Positions 26,953 through 35,800 of a stretch of DNA of 64,000 bases are shown here, piece after piece. Source of the DNA: AC-32 sp963813435 (GTDB lineage: Bacteria > Actinomycetota > Thermoleophilia > Gaiellales > Gaiellaceae); contig CAWEYY010000004.1 of NCBI GenBank assembly GCA_963813435.1, positions 248,001 through 312,000 on the forward strand, in the 5' to 3' direction. Under the pieces are notes generated by a model that did no database searches, was not told the DNA's origin, and saw nothing but the letters and a program-made list of their open reading frames with translations. Each line of letters begins with the position of its first letter. Position 1 is the stretch's first letter. The position numbers and the translations under genes were made by a program.

Positions 26953-27646
26953 TCACGCCATAGAGGATCACGCGCGACACGGGCGAGGATTTCATGGGCA
27001 TTGCACGCTATGCCTTGAGCGCCTCTTCTAGTAGTGGCCGGAGCTCCCCTTCACCGCCCGGCGTGCGCAGCGCGGGAATTTCGGCGACTAAGCCGCAGGC
27101 CCGCCCCGGCCTTCCGCGGTCACATCCGGGCAGGCTGAATCAGGCATGCGACCCGGCACCCATGCGGCGCTCTCTGACGCCAGGTGGCGAAACCCGATCA
27201 GTCGCCGCTGCTCGTTCAGGAAGCGGGCGCAGTCGGCCCGCAAGTCCTCGGACACGAATTCGCCTGGCAGCTCAGGCTCAGGCGACGGCGGCGATCCCGC
27301 CGCGTGGCTCGGTGCAGAATTCACTCCCCACCTCGCTGTGGAAACTGTGGAAAACTGTGGATTGTAGGGCCGCACGCCAATTGCTTTGGGCTCTCAAGCG
27401 GCGCGTTCGGGCGACTTTACGATGCGTGGCCCGGTGTGGGGTCACTCAAACGGGGGAGGTTCGCGGAAAAACCTCGGAAAGAGCGCGAACTTCTGCAGCG
27501 GGGCTCATCACCTCATCGGCCTTTTCGGCCATGACTCGAAGCGTCCGGGCAGCGTCCCGGTGCCGGTCGCCGGCAAAGGCGGCGAGCCAAAGCCGGAGGG
27601 GGCGCTTCTCGCGACCCGGCCCGAGGCTCCCTAATCCACGCCGGAG
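26953..27646. other. 694 bp gap after tRNA-Thr, no convincing gene; repeat-bearing
   Basis: The best open frame is on the minus strand, 27088-27375 (95 residues, containing SEDLRADCARFLNEQRRLIG), with no family and no clear ribosome site. A plus-strand frame 26994-27650 is low-complexity and probably non-coding. A 26-codon minus-strand frame beginning AEKADEVMSPAAEVRALS ends near 27450. A triple TGTGGA repeat lies at 27336-27364. Its position next to a tRNA would suit a decayed integrated element, but no integrase and no duplicated tRNA 3' end was found. Confidence 0.35.
27336..27364 (-). repeat. Three TGTGGA iterons (DnaA-box-like)
   Basis: TGTGGAAAC, TGTGGAAAA and TGTGGATTG follow each other at 9 and 10 bp spacing. 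On the minus strand these read CAATCCACA, TTTTCCACA and GTTTCCACA, the middle one a single change from the DnaA box TTATCCACA. No replication gene is adjacent. Confidence 0.4.
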
Positions 27647-28030
27647 CTAGTCGCGCGACTTCAATCGGGTGACCTCGTCCTCGATCTCTGCCTCCGTGGT
27701 CGGCCGATCGAAATGCACCTTCAACGCCATGATCCCAACGACAAGACCCCACACAAGAGCGACGTAGAGGATCCACGGCTCCCAGTCGCCGGGCTGGCTG
27801 TGGTCGGTGCTCCATCGCTGGAAGCCGCCGCTCGTCTGCCATTGCGTGAGCGCCCACACGGGCGTCAGCACCAACATTCCGAGCAGAAACGCTGCGACGT
27901 GCATCTTCAACCGTCGGACGCGCTCGACGTGCTTGCGCGCCCACGTGCGGAGCTCGTCGTTGTCAGGTGCTGTCGGGGGGGACGCGGGCGGCGGCGCGGT
28001 GCCGTTCTTCGTGAGCAACTCGGAGGGCAC
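27647..28030 (-). CDS. 2TM-domain membrane protein
   Basis: 127 residues. The N-terminus is Pro/Ala-rich (APPPASPPTAPDNDE), followed by a charged helix RTWARKHVERVRRLKMHVAA leading into two membrane helices: FLLGMLVLTPVWALTQW and PWILYVALVWGLVVGIMALK. It ends with an acidic/basic tail (EAEIEDEVTRLKSRD). This matches the 2TM domain family found alone or as the membrane part of sensor kinases; no kinase is present here. GTG 28030 has a strong GGAGGTG ribosome site. Confidence 0.75.
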   Translation of the reverse strand: MPSELLTKNGTAPPPASPPTAPDNDELRTWARKHVERVRRLKMHVAAFLLGMLVLTPVWALTQWQTSGGFQRWSTDHSQPGDWEPWILYVALVWGLVVGIMALKVHFDRPTTEAEIEDEVTRLKSRD

Positions 28031-28166
28031 GATTCATCACCTCCTTCCGTAACCGAAGCCAGCATCGCGCGTCTGCTCTGCCGAGGTATCGGGGAGGGCA
28101 CCGATCCGTTGCTGTGGTTAGTGCGCAGACTCCTGGGCTTGCGCGCATGGGCCGAGGGGGCCAATG

Positions 28167-28310
28167 CTAGGGCTGGTACGCCTGGTCGAGTGCGACGACG
28201 GGGTTGGGGTACTTGTTGCCGACGCGAATCGTGAAGGCCGAACCCTTCGTGCCGAACAGCGACCGGTGCTGCGGATTCTTGCCCTCGAGGATCTGGGCCA
28301 CCGTATGCAT
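28167..28310 (-). CDS. Short hypothetical protein, 47 aa
   Basis: A small frame with ATG 28310, an AAGGGAG ribosome site about 10 bases upstream, and ordinary, not Arg-biased, residue usage: starts MHTVAQILEGKNPQH, contains GTKGSAFTIRVGNKYPNP and ends VALDQAYQP. Family not recognised. It stands alone in a loosely packed stretch. Supported only by the ribosome site and composition. Confidence 0.4.
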   Translation of the reverse strand: MHTVAQILEGKNPQHRSLFGTKGSAFTIRVGNKYPNPVVALDQAYQP

Positions 28311-28674
28311 GAGAATTCACTCCCTTCGCCCCCGGCGGCGGAAGCCACAACACTCGACCGCGCCAAGGGCAGTCAACAATTCTAGTTTCCGTCCACCGGG
28401 GCCGGTGACATTCCCGAACACTGGCCAACCGAGCGTGCTAGCCGAGCAACGGGGCGTCGGACTTCACGTGTGTGGCGATTCTGCTCAGCGAGGGAAGGCC
28501 TCTTCCAGCTAGGCCGCTCGGAGGCCCTCAGAATCAGAACCGGCAGCTTCCTGGGGTGATTGCCCGTCGGCAGGACGCCTGCCCTGCCTCAGTAGTTCGC
28601 CGTACAAAACCTGCGCTTGGACCCGATGAAGATGCGCCGCCTGGCTGCGAGCATTCGCGTTGAAGGGAGGATTC
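28311..28674. other. Intergenic region, nothing clear
   Basis: 364 bp between the 47-residue minus-strand frame and the 93-residue membrane protein. Frames here are short and compositionally shadow-like. It must contain both 5' regions; I could not assign a promoter. Confidence 0.35.
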
Positions 28675-28956
28675 ATGCGGACCGTCACCACGTCGTCTGG
28701 TGGTACTTGGTGGCACCGCCAGATCCAGGAACCGGAGATCGGAGTCGCGCTCGTCGCCGGCGCTTGCCTCATCGTCGAGGCGGTCATCGCCAAGAACGTG
28801 CTCGACGTAGAGCTAGACGTCATGAGCCAGTTCGCCGCGATGTGGATTTTCATCGTCTACCTGGTCAGCGGCCTGCGCAGTCGCACGAGCGAGATCGCTT
28901 TCATCGCCGCGATCATCCTGGCCACAGCCGCCATACTCATCCTGTACGCCGCCTGA
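28675..28956 (+). CDS. Small three-helix membrane protein
   Basis: 93 residues, unrecognised. ATG 28675 has GGGAGG 5 bases upstream. A Ser/Thr/Trp-rich N-terminus (TTSSGGTWWHRQIQEPEIG) is followed by three membrane helices: VALVAGACLIVEAVIAKNVL, FAAMWIFIVYLVSGL and IAFIAAIILATAAILILYAA. Short charged loops suggest an integral inner-membrane protein without a soluble domain. Isolated gene. Confidence 0.65.
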   Translation: MRTVTTSSGGTWWHRQIQEPEIGVALVAGACLIVEAVIAKNVLDVELDVMSQFAAMWIFIVYLVSGLRSRTSEIAFIAAIILATAAILILYAA

Positions 28957-29144
28957 GATCGTCTGCCCGGAGTGGCGGCAGCGGTTCACTTCTTCTGCGG
29001 TGGTTTGTTGACCGCCTGAACGTGCGCGTTTGCGTTGGCGACCGTTTGCCTTGCCCGGGACGTGCTCGGTGGCGGCCGCTCCACCCGTAGGCGCGATCGG
29101 CCGCGCCAACTAACGTGTCCGGAGTTCGTCTGAAGGGGACAGGC

Positions 29145-29318
29145 ATGAACGGGCTCGCGCAGCATCTCGCACTCCTCAGCGTCGTCACGACCGGCGTCGG
29201 CGCCGCCATGATCCGAATGGGAGTGCGCCGGGGCCTCCTCGAGGCGCGGCAGCCGCGGCGGTGCCCCGCCTGCGGACGGTTGATGCGAGACCGCGTCTGC
29301 CGGGCCTGCGTGCACTAG
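29145..29318 (+). CDS. Membrane-tethered mini zinc-ribbon protein
   Basis: 57 residues from ATG 29145 (AAGGGGACAGGC upstream). An N-terminal membrane-like helix (HLALLSVVTTGVGAAMIRMG) is followed by a basic stretch and a four-cysteine ribbon CPACGRLMRDRVCRACVH ending the protein. It would bind one Zn and sit at the inner face of the membrane. Family and partner unknown. Confidence 0.55.
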   Translation: MNGLAQHLALLSVVTTGVGAAMIRMGVRRGLLEARQPRRCPACGRLMRDRVCRACVH

Positions 29319-29595
29319 GCCGGCGCCGAAGCTGTCCGCTCCGCGGCGGTCTTGACCGGCCGGGGACCGGGCGTTAGGTTCACGCTCGTAGCGAACGCAA
29401 CGGAAGGCGTTTGTCCGTGAATCGGGACGTGTCTGCGTTGCTGCGGCTCGGATCCCGGCAGTTCGACCGGGTGAACGACGTTCGCGTGAGGGCGGGCGAT
29501 CCAAGGGCGTGCCTCTGGCGGCACGGTGTCCTGCGCTCGTCCAGGCCAACACATCGACCTCGGCCCACGGCCGAAGGTGAAAGGGAGGAGCGCGA

Positions 29596-29877
29596 ATGCC
29601 TGTTGTCGGAGCCGGACTAATCGGGACCGGGCAAGCCGAGTATCTCGACGTCGTCCTGGAGGGCGGTCGCACCTATTCGTTCAGCGTGCATCCGACCGAG
29701 CCGAACGTCGATTTCGACCTGCACATCTACGACCAGAACGGCAACCTCGTGGCCTGGGACGAGACCCCGGCGGCGGACGCCTACGGCATGGTCACGCCGA
29801 TCATCACCGGGCCGTTTCGGATCGTCGTCAACGCCGTCTCCGGGATGGCCGCATATCAGGTCGAGGTGGTCGGGTAA
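29596..29877 (+). CDS. PPC-like beta-sandwich domain protein
   Basis: 93 residues forming one small beta domain: GQAEYLDVVLEGGRTYSFSV, NVDFDLHIYDQNGNLVAWDE, and ITGPFRIVVNAVSGMAAYQV. The DFDLHIYDQNGNLVA strand pair is typical of bacterial pre-peptidase C-terminal (PPC) domains, normally appended to secreted proteases to bind ligands. Here it is free-standing and has no signal peptide. ATG 29596 has GGGAGGAG upstream. The 3' end overlaps the convergent FAD gene by 22 bp. Confidence 0.7.
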   Translation: MPVVGAGLIGTGQAEYLDVVLEGGRTYSFSVHPTEPNVDFDLHIYDQNGNLVAWDETPAADAYGMVTPIITGPFRIVVNAVSGMAAYQVEVVG

Positions 29878-31487
29878 GGACGCCGGAGGCGCCGGACGGC
29901 GCGCTCGCGGCGCGCATCGCCGAGCACGACGCGAGCGCAGTTGCGGCCCGGTACGGCCATGACGCCGCCGCCCGGGTGCGTGCCCGAGCCGCAGAGGTAC
30001 AGGCCAGAGATCGGCGATCGGTAGTCCCCGTACCCGAAGACCGGTCGCAGCGAGAACAGCTGGTCGGGGCTCATCTCGCCCTGGAAGATGTTGCCGCCGA
30101 GTAGGCTGAAGCGCTCCTCGAGGTCGGGCGGGGCGAGCACCTCCATGTGCTCGACGAGTTTCTCGATCCCCGGCAGGTAGGGGCCGAGCGTCTCGACGAC
30201 GCGCTTGCCGTAGCGCTCGCGCTCGTCGTCCCAGGTGCCCTCGGCCAGGTCGAACGGCCCGAACTGGGTGAACGCGAGCATGACGTGCTTTCCTTCGGGC
30301 GCGAGGCCGTCCTCGAGGACGGTCGGGAAGACCGTCTCCACGTACGGATGGGTCGACGTGCGCCCGTACTTCGCGTCGTCCCACGCTCGCTCGAGGTACT
30401 CGATCGATGGTGAGATCGCGATCAGGCCCGTGTGCGGATCGCCCGGGATCTCGCCCTCCCAGCCGGCGACTCGCGGGAGCTCGCTCAGCGCGACGTTGAC
30501 CTTGACCGACCCCGAGCGCGTGCGGAAGCGGCGGATGTCGCGCACGACGTCGTCCGGAAGCTCGCCTTCGCCGACGAGGTCGCGGTACGTCGTGATCGGG
30601 TGGGCATTCGAGACGACGAGGCGCCCCGCGATCACCTCGCCGGACTCGAGCTCGACGCCGGTGGCCCTCCCGTCGCGGACGACCACTCGCCGGACCGGGG
30701 CGTCCGTGCGCAGCTCGGCTCCGGCGGCACGGGCGGCGCCGGCAAGCGCACCGCTGACTCCACCCATCCCGCCGTGGACCCAGCCCCAGGCGCCGGAGTG
30801 CCCGTCGACCTCGCCGATCCAGTGGTGCATCAGCACGTAGGCCGATCCCGGGGTCATCGGGCCTCCCCAGGCGCCGATCACCGCCTGCGTGCCGAGGGCG
30901 CCCTTGACGCGCTCGTCCTCGAACCACTCGTCGAGCAGATCGGCCGCGGAGAGCGTGAAGAGGCGGAGCAGCTCGGCGACATCCCGGCCCTTCCAGTGGC
31001 GCAGCTGCGCGCCGAGGCGGAGCCAGCGGGGGAGGTCGCCTAGCCGCAGGTTCGGGGGCACGACGAAGAGCAGGTCTCGAAGCAACCCGGCCAGTCGCTC
31101 GAAGTAGCGGTCGAACTCGGGGTACGCGTCGCCGTCGTGCTTCGAGAGCTTCGAGATCTCCTCCCGGGTGCGGGCCATGTCGCCCCACATCGTCAGCGTC
31201 GTCCCGTCCGGGAAGGGGACGTAGTAGTCCGGCTCGAGGATCGAGACGCGATAGCCGTGCTCGGCCAGCCGGAGGTCGCTCACGATCTGCGGCGGCATCA
31301 GGCTGACGACGTACGAGGCCGTCGAGATCCGGTAGCCGGGCCACGGCTCCTCGGTGACCGCCGCCCCGCCGAGCGCGGCCCGCTGCTCGAGCACGAGCAC
31401 GTCGAGCCCGACACGCGCGAGGTACGCAGCACACGCGAGCCCGTTGTGGCCCCCGCCGACGACGATCGCGTCGCGCCCGCGACTCAT
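29856..31487 (-). CDS. PYROXD2/phytoene-desaturase-like FAD oxidoreductase
   Basis: 543 residues. N-terminal FAD motif DAIVVGGGHNGLACAAYLAR, then the carotenoid-desaturase-type LEQRAALGGAAVTEE and the substrate-domain text GYRISTASYVVSLMPPQIV. C-terminal FAD-closing motif LYLCGSGTHPGGGVMAVPGRN. The order matches the PYROXD2/phytoene dehydrogenase-related family. It may act on isoprenoids, but no carotenoid genes lie beside it, so the substrate is open. Start ATG 31487. Divergent from the DUF5661 gene. Confidence 0.88.
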   Translation of the reverse strand: MSRGRDAIVVGGGHNGLACAAYLARVGLDVLVLEQRAALGGAAVTEEPWPGYRISTASYVVSLMPPQIVSDLRLAEHGYRVSILEPDYYVPFPDGTTLTMWGDMARTREEISKLSKHDGDAYPEFDRYFERLAGLLRDLLFVVPPNLRLGDLPRWLRLGAQLRHWKGRDVAELLRLFTLSAADLLDEWFEDERVKGALGTQAVIGAWGGPMTPGSAYVLMHHWIGEVDGHSGAWGWVHGGMGGVSGALAGAARAAGAELRTDAPVRRVVVRDGRATGVELESGEVIAGRLVVSNAHPITTYRDLVGEGELPDDVVRDIRRFRTRSGSVKVNVALSELPRVAGWEGEIPGDPHTGLIAISPSIEYLERAWDDAKYGRTSTHPYVETVFPTVLEDGLAPEGKHVMLAFTQFGPFDLAEGTWDDERERYGKRVVETLGPYLPGIEKLVEHMEVLAPPDLEERFSLLGGNIFQGEMSPDQLFSLRPVFGYGDYRSPISGLYLCGSGTHPGGGVMAVPGRNCARVVLGDARRERAVRRLRRPYPTTST

Positions 31488-31571
31488 CGGGCAAGTCTAG
31501 GGCTCGGCCTTCGAGGGCTCTCGGCGACGAAGGCTGGAAAGGATCAGGTTCGGAGGGCGTAGAGTCTCGCC

Positions 31572-31853
31572 ATGAGCACCGGGAAGACATTCACCGCCGA
31601 GGAGGCTCGGCAGATCGGCGAGCAGATCGGGATCGACTGGGAGACGGCTCCCTTCGACGTCGAGCAGTTCCGGATGGGCATGGACGTCGAGCTCGAGCAC
31701 GGCGCGCACGATCCCACGACCGACGTGACCGGCGACGACGCGCTTGTCACCGGGAAGATCGCGCTTGCCCACCTGAACGAGTTCCCCGACTACTACACCC
31801 GCCTGCAGCGGATGGAAGCCGAGGCAGAGCGCGAGCACGGCGGGTCCGGGTAG
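31572..31853 (+). CDS. DUF5661 family protein
   Basis: 93 residues fitting a small family of unknown function: FTAEEARQIGEQIGIDWETA, FDVEQFRMGMDVELEHG, DPTTDVTGDDALVTGKIALA, HLNEFPDYYTRLQRMEAEAE. Highly acidic and soluble, no membrane segment, full family length. Single gene between the divergent FAD enzyme and the MMPL transporter. Confidence 0.8.
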   Translation: MSTGKTFTAEEARQIGEQIGIDWETAPFDVEQFRMGMDVELEHGAHDPTTDVTGDDALVTGKIALAHLNEFPDYYTRLQRMEAEAEREHGGSG

Positions 31854-31910
31854 CAGTCGAGAACGACCCGCGCTACCCTCCAGTCGAAGCGACCGGGGGA
31901 GCTGGCGCTG

Positions 31911-34145
31911 GTGGAGAGAACAAACCTCGCGGGCCGGGCCGGGCGTTGGAGCGCCGGTCACTGGAAGACCGCGTTCTTCGGCTGGTTGATCTTCGTTGTC
32001 GTTGCGGTCTTCCTCGGCAATACCATCGGGGTGAACAAGCTGCTCGACTCGAACGCCGGCGACGGTGAGTCGGGTCGTGCGCAGAAGATCCTCGGCAGCG
32101 GCGACTTCAAGGAGCCGGCCTCCGAGTCCGTCCTGATCCAGAACACCCAGCACGTCGCGCGTGACCCCGAGTTCAGGGCCGTGATCAACGACGTCGTCGC
32201 GAAGCTCCGTCAGGTGCCCGAAGCGACGGCGATCGTCTCGCCGCTCGACGCGATCTCCAAGAGCCAGGGCCAGGTCTCGAACGACCAGCACTCGGCCCTC
32301 GTCCGCTTCGACATCAAGGGCAAGGCCGAGGATGCGCCCGACCACGTCCAAGGCGCGCTCGATGCGGTTGCCGGCGTCCAGAAGGCGCACCCGGACTACA
32401 TCGTCGAGGAGTTCGGCGAGGGGAGTGCGAACAAGGCGCTCGACAAGACCCTGGGCGAGGACTTCAAGCGCGCAGAGAAGCTGGCCGTCCCCGCGACCCT
32501 CGTCATCCTGCTGTTCGCGTTCGGCTCGCTCGTGGCCGCCGGGATTCCCGTGCTGCTCGCCTTCTCGGGCGTCCTCGCGGCAATTGGCCTCTCCGCGCTC
32601 CTCAGTCACGCGATCCCGGCCTCGGACGCGACCCAGTCCGTGATCCTGCTCGTCGGAATGGCGGTCGGCGTCGACTATTCGCTCTTCTACCTCAAGCGCG
32701 AGCGGGAGGAGCGCGCGCGTGGCCAGTCGCCCCACGACGCACTGTTACGCACGGCCATGACCTCGGGCCAGGCGGTGCTGATCTCCGGCGCGACCGTGCT
32801 CTGCGCGATCGCTGGGATGCTCGTCGCCGGCGACCCGACGTTCAAGTCGATCAGCATCGGGACGATGATCGTCGTCGCGGTCGCGATCATCGGCTCGCTC
32901 TCGGTTCTCCCGGCGCTGATGCACCGGCTCGGCGACAACATCGAGCGCGGCCGGATCCCGTTCCTGCACCGTGAGGCCTCGGAGGACGGCTCGCGGGCCT
33001 GGAACGCGGTGCTGCGGCCGGTCCTGCGCTACCCGTGGCTCTCGGCGCTCATGTCGGCCGGGCTGCTCGTCGCGCTGACGATCCCGGCCTTCCACCTGAG
33101 CACGAAGTTCCCGAGTATCACCGACCTGCCGCCGTCGATCCCGATCGTGAAGACCGTCGACCGGGTCGAGAAGGCGTTCCCCGGCTCGCCCGTGCCGATG
33201 GTCGTCGTGGTCAAGGGCGACGACCTGAACAGCACGCAGGTGCAGGAGGCGCTCTGGGTCATGCGCGAGCAGGCGCTCAAGACCGGAAAGGTCGCGCTCC
33301 CGGTCGACCTGACGATGAACAGCGCGGGCACGATCGCGCGGATCACGATGCCGATCGCCTCGACCGACAGCCGCAGCAAGACGGCCTACGACGCGCTCGC
33401 CAGGCTGCGGAACGAGATCATCCCGGCCACGATCGGCGAGGTCCCGGGCGTCGAGGTCGCGGTCGGCGGCGAGACCGCCGGCAACCGTGACTTCAACGAC
33501 CTGATGCGGACGCACCTGCCGCTCGTGTTCGCGTTCGTGCTCGGGCTCGCGTTCCTGCTGTTGCTGATGACGTTCCGCTCGATCGTGATCCCGATCAAGG
33601 CGATCATCCTGAACCTGCTCTCCGTGGGCGCGGCCTACGGGCTCCTGGTACTGACGTTCCAGGGGCACTGGGCAGAAGGCCTGCTCGACTTCAAGTCCAA
33701 CGGCGGAATCGCGTCGTGGCTGCCGCTGTTCCTGTTCGTGCTGCTGTTCGGGCTCTCGATGGACTACCACGTGTTCATCGTCAGCCGGATCAAGGAGCTG
33801 GTCGACCGCGGCATGTCGACCGAGGAGGCGGTCCAGCGCGGGATCGTGACGACCGCGGGGACGGTCACGAGCGCCGCGATCGTGATGGTCGCCGTGTTTG
33901 CGATCTTCGGGACGCTGAGGCAGATCGACCTGAAGCAGATGGGCTTCGGCCTCGCCGTCGCGATTCTGCTCGACGCGACGATCGTCCGCGCGGTGCTCCT
34001 GCCCTCGACGATGAAGCTGCTCGGCAAGTGGAACTGGTACTTCCCGACCTGGCTCGAGTGGCTCCCGAATCTCTCGGCCGAGGCACAGGTCGCCGACGAG
34101 GACGGCATCCCCGCCGAGGCGCAGACCGCGCCGGCCGAGGCGTAA
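31911..34145 (+). CDS. MMPL/RND-family transporter
   Basis: 744 residues with the twofold RND layout of about 12 membrane helices. Helix 1 is WLIFVVVAVFLGNTIGV; a first extracytoplasmic loop covers residues about 45-185; helices 2-6 contain GVDYSLFYLKREREERARG; a second loop covers about 390-530; helices 8-12 contain GLSMDYHVFIVSRIKELVDR. The two GxDY/SMDY motifs carry the proton-relay Asp of MMPL proteins. Such pumps export lipids or drugs using the proton gradient. No lipid-synthesis gene is adjacent, so cargo is unknown. GTG 31911. The acidic C-terminal tail (DEDGIPAEAQTAPAEA) is cytoplasmic. Confidence 0.92.
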   Translation: MERTNLAGRAGRWSAGHWKTAFFGWLIFVVVAVFLGNTIGVNKLLDSNAGDGESGRAQKILGSGDFKEPASESVLIQNTQHVARDPEFRAVINDVVAKLRQVPEATAIVSPLDAISKSQGQVSNDQHSALVRFDIKGKAEDAPDHVQGALDAVAGVQKAHPDYIVEEFGEGSANKALDKTLGEDFKRAEKLAVPATLVILLFAFGSLVAAGIPVLLAFSGVLAAIGLSALLSHAIPASDATQSVILLVGMAVGVDYSLFYLKREREERARGQSPHDALLRTAMTSGQAVLISGATVLCAIAGMLVAGDPTFKSISIGTMIVVAVAIIGSLSVLPALMHRLGDNIERGRIPFLHREASEDGSRAWNAVLRPVLRYPWLSALMSAGLLVALTIPAFHLSTKFPSITDLPPSIPIVKTVDRVEKAFPGSPVPMVVVVKGDDLNSTQVQEALWVMREQALKTGKVALPVDLTMNSAGTIARITMPIASTDSRSKTAYDALARLRNEIIPATIGEVPGVEVAVGGETAGNRDFNDLMRTHLPLVFAFVLGLAFLLLLMTFRSIVIPIKAIILNLLSVGAAYGLLVLTFQGHWAEGLLDFKSNGGIASWLPLFLFVLLFGLSMDYHVFIVSRIKELVDRGMSTEEAVQRGIVTTAGTVTSAAIVMVAVFAIFGTLRQIDLKQMGFGLAVAILLDATIVRAVLLPSTMKLLGKWNWYFPTWLEWLPNLSAEAQVADEDGIPAEAQTAPAEA

Positions 34146-34310
34146 GACACCGAACAGGCGGTCTTGAAATCCCGCCTCGCCTGACCTACAAGGCGTGCGG
34201 GGAGGGGTTCACTGAGCGTTCCAGCCTGCGGCCGGGACGCGCTTCCGGCGTCGGACGCGCGGCCTGTCGAGCATCGCGGAAGACGGCCCTCGCGTGCCGT
34301 TCTCCTGCTC

Positions 34311-35318
34311 GTGCTCACGGCGGTCTTCGCACTCGGAGCGGCGCGATCCTCGGCTACGGGCACGAGCGGCAAGGTCTTCGGCGTGAACGACGACAACCTG
34401 CGGCACGACTGGAATCCCGCCCGGACGGGAGCGCTCCCGGCGGGCAACCAGGTCGGGGTCTGGATCAACCTCAGTGCCCCGGACCGGGATGTCTGGCAGG
34501 TGCCCGACGACCGGAGCGTCCTCGCGCAGGTGCTGGGCAAGCGGTCGGACTGGGCTCGGGATCCAGCGAAGTACGCGCGCGCCGTGCGTGACCTTGTGCT
34601 TGCGCACCCGAACATCCGTGAGGTGCAGGTCTGGAACGAGCCCGACCTCTGCTCGTTTCCGTGTGCGCGGCGAACCGAAGAGTCCGCGATCCGTTTCCGC
34701 GGTCGGGCCGCCATGCACTACCTGGACTTCCTCTCGGCGACGTATGACGCAGTGCACCCGCTCGGCGTGACGGTGCTCGGCTTCGGCTTAAGCTCGAACA
34801 TCGACGACCGCTGGACGCCTGAGCGCGTCGCCCGCCAGATCAGGCGCTGGTACGCGCTCCACGGGAGCCGGGTCGCGTTCGGCCGGGGGCTCGAGGCCGG
34901 GGAGCGGATCAGCGTGAGATGGATCCAGAGCCGCTACCGGCGCCCGATCATGGACGGCTTCGCCTACCACCCGTACTGCAAGTGGCAGCCGCGGTACACC
35001 CACCGCGTGTACCGCGCGCTGAGGCGCCTCCACCTTCCCGGCGGGACCCCGCAGATCTGGTGGACCGAGTCGGGCACGACGCAGACGACAAGTGCCCAGG
35101 TGCCTGACTGCGCCAAGGGAACCGAGGCCGACCAGGTGCAGCGGTTGACGGCTCTCCTCGCCCAGGCGCATGCGAATGCGCACATCGCCGGGATGTTCAA
35201 CTTCCTCCTCAACGACACCGTCGGGGACACGAACTTCCGGACAGGCTTCTTCCGGTTCGACGGAGTCGTCAAGCCTGCGCTCGCGGTCTGGGTGCGCGAG
35301 ACGGGCTCGCAGCCCTAG
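34311..35318 (+). CDS. Secreted glycoside-hydrolase-like (clan GH-A) protein; start upstream
   Basis: A TIM-barrel glycosidase pattern: acid/base Glu in EVQVWNEPDLCSFPC and nucleophile Glu in PQIWWTESGTTQTT, with barrel strands such as VTVLGFGLSSN and MDGFAYHPYC. Four cysteines may pair outside the cell. The usable GTG 34311 lies inside a hydrophobic signal segment (RAVLLLVLTAVFALGAA), so translation must begin earlier. The only upstream candidate before an in-frame stop is CTG 34212 behind GGGGAGGGG, otherwise an indel hides the start. The stop shares CTAG with the convergent cyclophilin gene. Substrate unknown. Confidence 0.75.
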   Translation: MLTAVFALGAARSSATGTSGKVFGVNDDNLRHDWNPARTGALPAGNQVGVWINLSAPDRDVWQVPDDRSVLAQVLGKRSDWARDPAKYARAVRDLVLAHPNIREVQVWNEPDLCSFPCARRTEESAIRFRGRAAMHYLDFLSATYDAVHPLGVTVLGFGLSSNIDDRWTPERVARQIRRWYALHGSRVAFGRGLEAGERISVRWIQSRYRRPIMDGFAYHPYCKWQPRYTHRVYRALRRLHLPGGTPQIWWTESGTTQTTSAQVPDCAKGTEADQVQRLTALLAQAHANAHIAGMFNFLLNDTVGDTNFRTGFFRFDGVVKPALAVWVRETGSQP

Positions 35319-35782
35319 CCGCTTGCGCCCGGAAGCTCGACCCGCTCGATCACGACGGCCTCGCGCGGCTTGTCCTGCGAGTCGGTCGGGACCATCGAGA
35401 TCTTGTCGGCGACCTCGATCCCGTCGGTGACGCGGCCGAAGACCGTGTGCTTGCCGTCGAGCCATGAGGCTGCGCTCGTGGTGACGATGAAGAACTGGCT
35501 CCCGTTCGAGTTCGGGCCCGCATTCGCCATTGCGAGCGCGCCCCGCTCGACCTTGTGGTCGTTGATCTCGTCCTCGAACGAGTAGCCGGGGCCGCCGGTG
35601 CCGGTGCCGGTCGGGTCGCCTCCCTGGATCATGAAGTCCGGGATCACGCGGTGGAAGACGACGCCGTCGTAGAAGCCGTCTCGCGCCAGCTTGACGAAGT
35701 TGTCGACGGTCTTCGGCGCGTCCGCGTCGAAGAGCTCGACCGCGATCGCGCCGTGGTTGGTGTGAAGGGTGGCGTTGGTCAT
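35315..35782 (-). CDS. Peptidyl-prolyl cis-trans isomerase, cyclophilin type
   Basis: 155-residue single cyclophilin domain: GAIAVELFDADAPKTVDNFV, GFYDGVVFHRVIPDFMIQGG (catalytic Arg in FHRV, FMIQGG), SNGSQFFIVTTSAASWLDGK and HTVFGRVTDG. No signal peptide, so a cytoplasmic foldase. Family-normal length, all active-site residues kept. ATG 35782. Confidence 0.96.
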   Translation of the reverse strand: MTNATLHTNHGAIAVELFDADAPKTVDNFVKLARDGFYDGVVFHRVIPDFMIQGGDPTGTGTGGPGYSFEDEINDHKVERGALAMANAGPNSNGSQFFIVTTSAASWLDGKHTVFGRVTDGIEVADKISMVPTDSQDKPREAVVIERVELPGASG

Positions 35783-35800
35783 AGGGCCAAGACTACGGAT

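Noticed and set aside
26994..27650. 218-codon plus-strand open frame after tRNA-Thr
   Set aside because: Ser/Arg/Pro-rich, no ribosome site, no family-like text; typical GC-rich chance frame.
26880..28200. attL/attR pair around tRNA-Thr
   Set aside because: No second copy of the tRNA 3' end and no integrase found in the following region.
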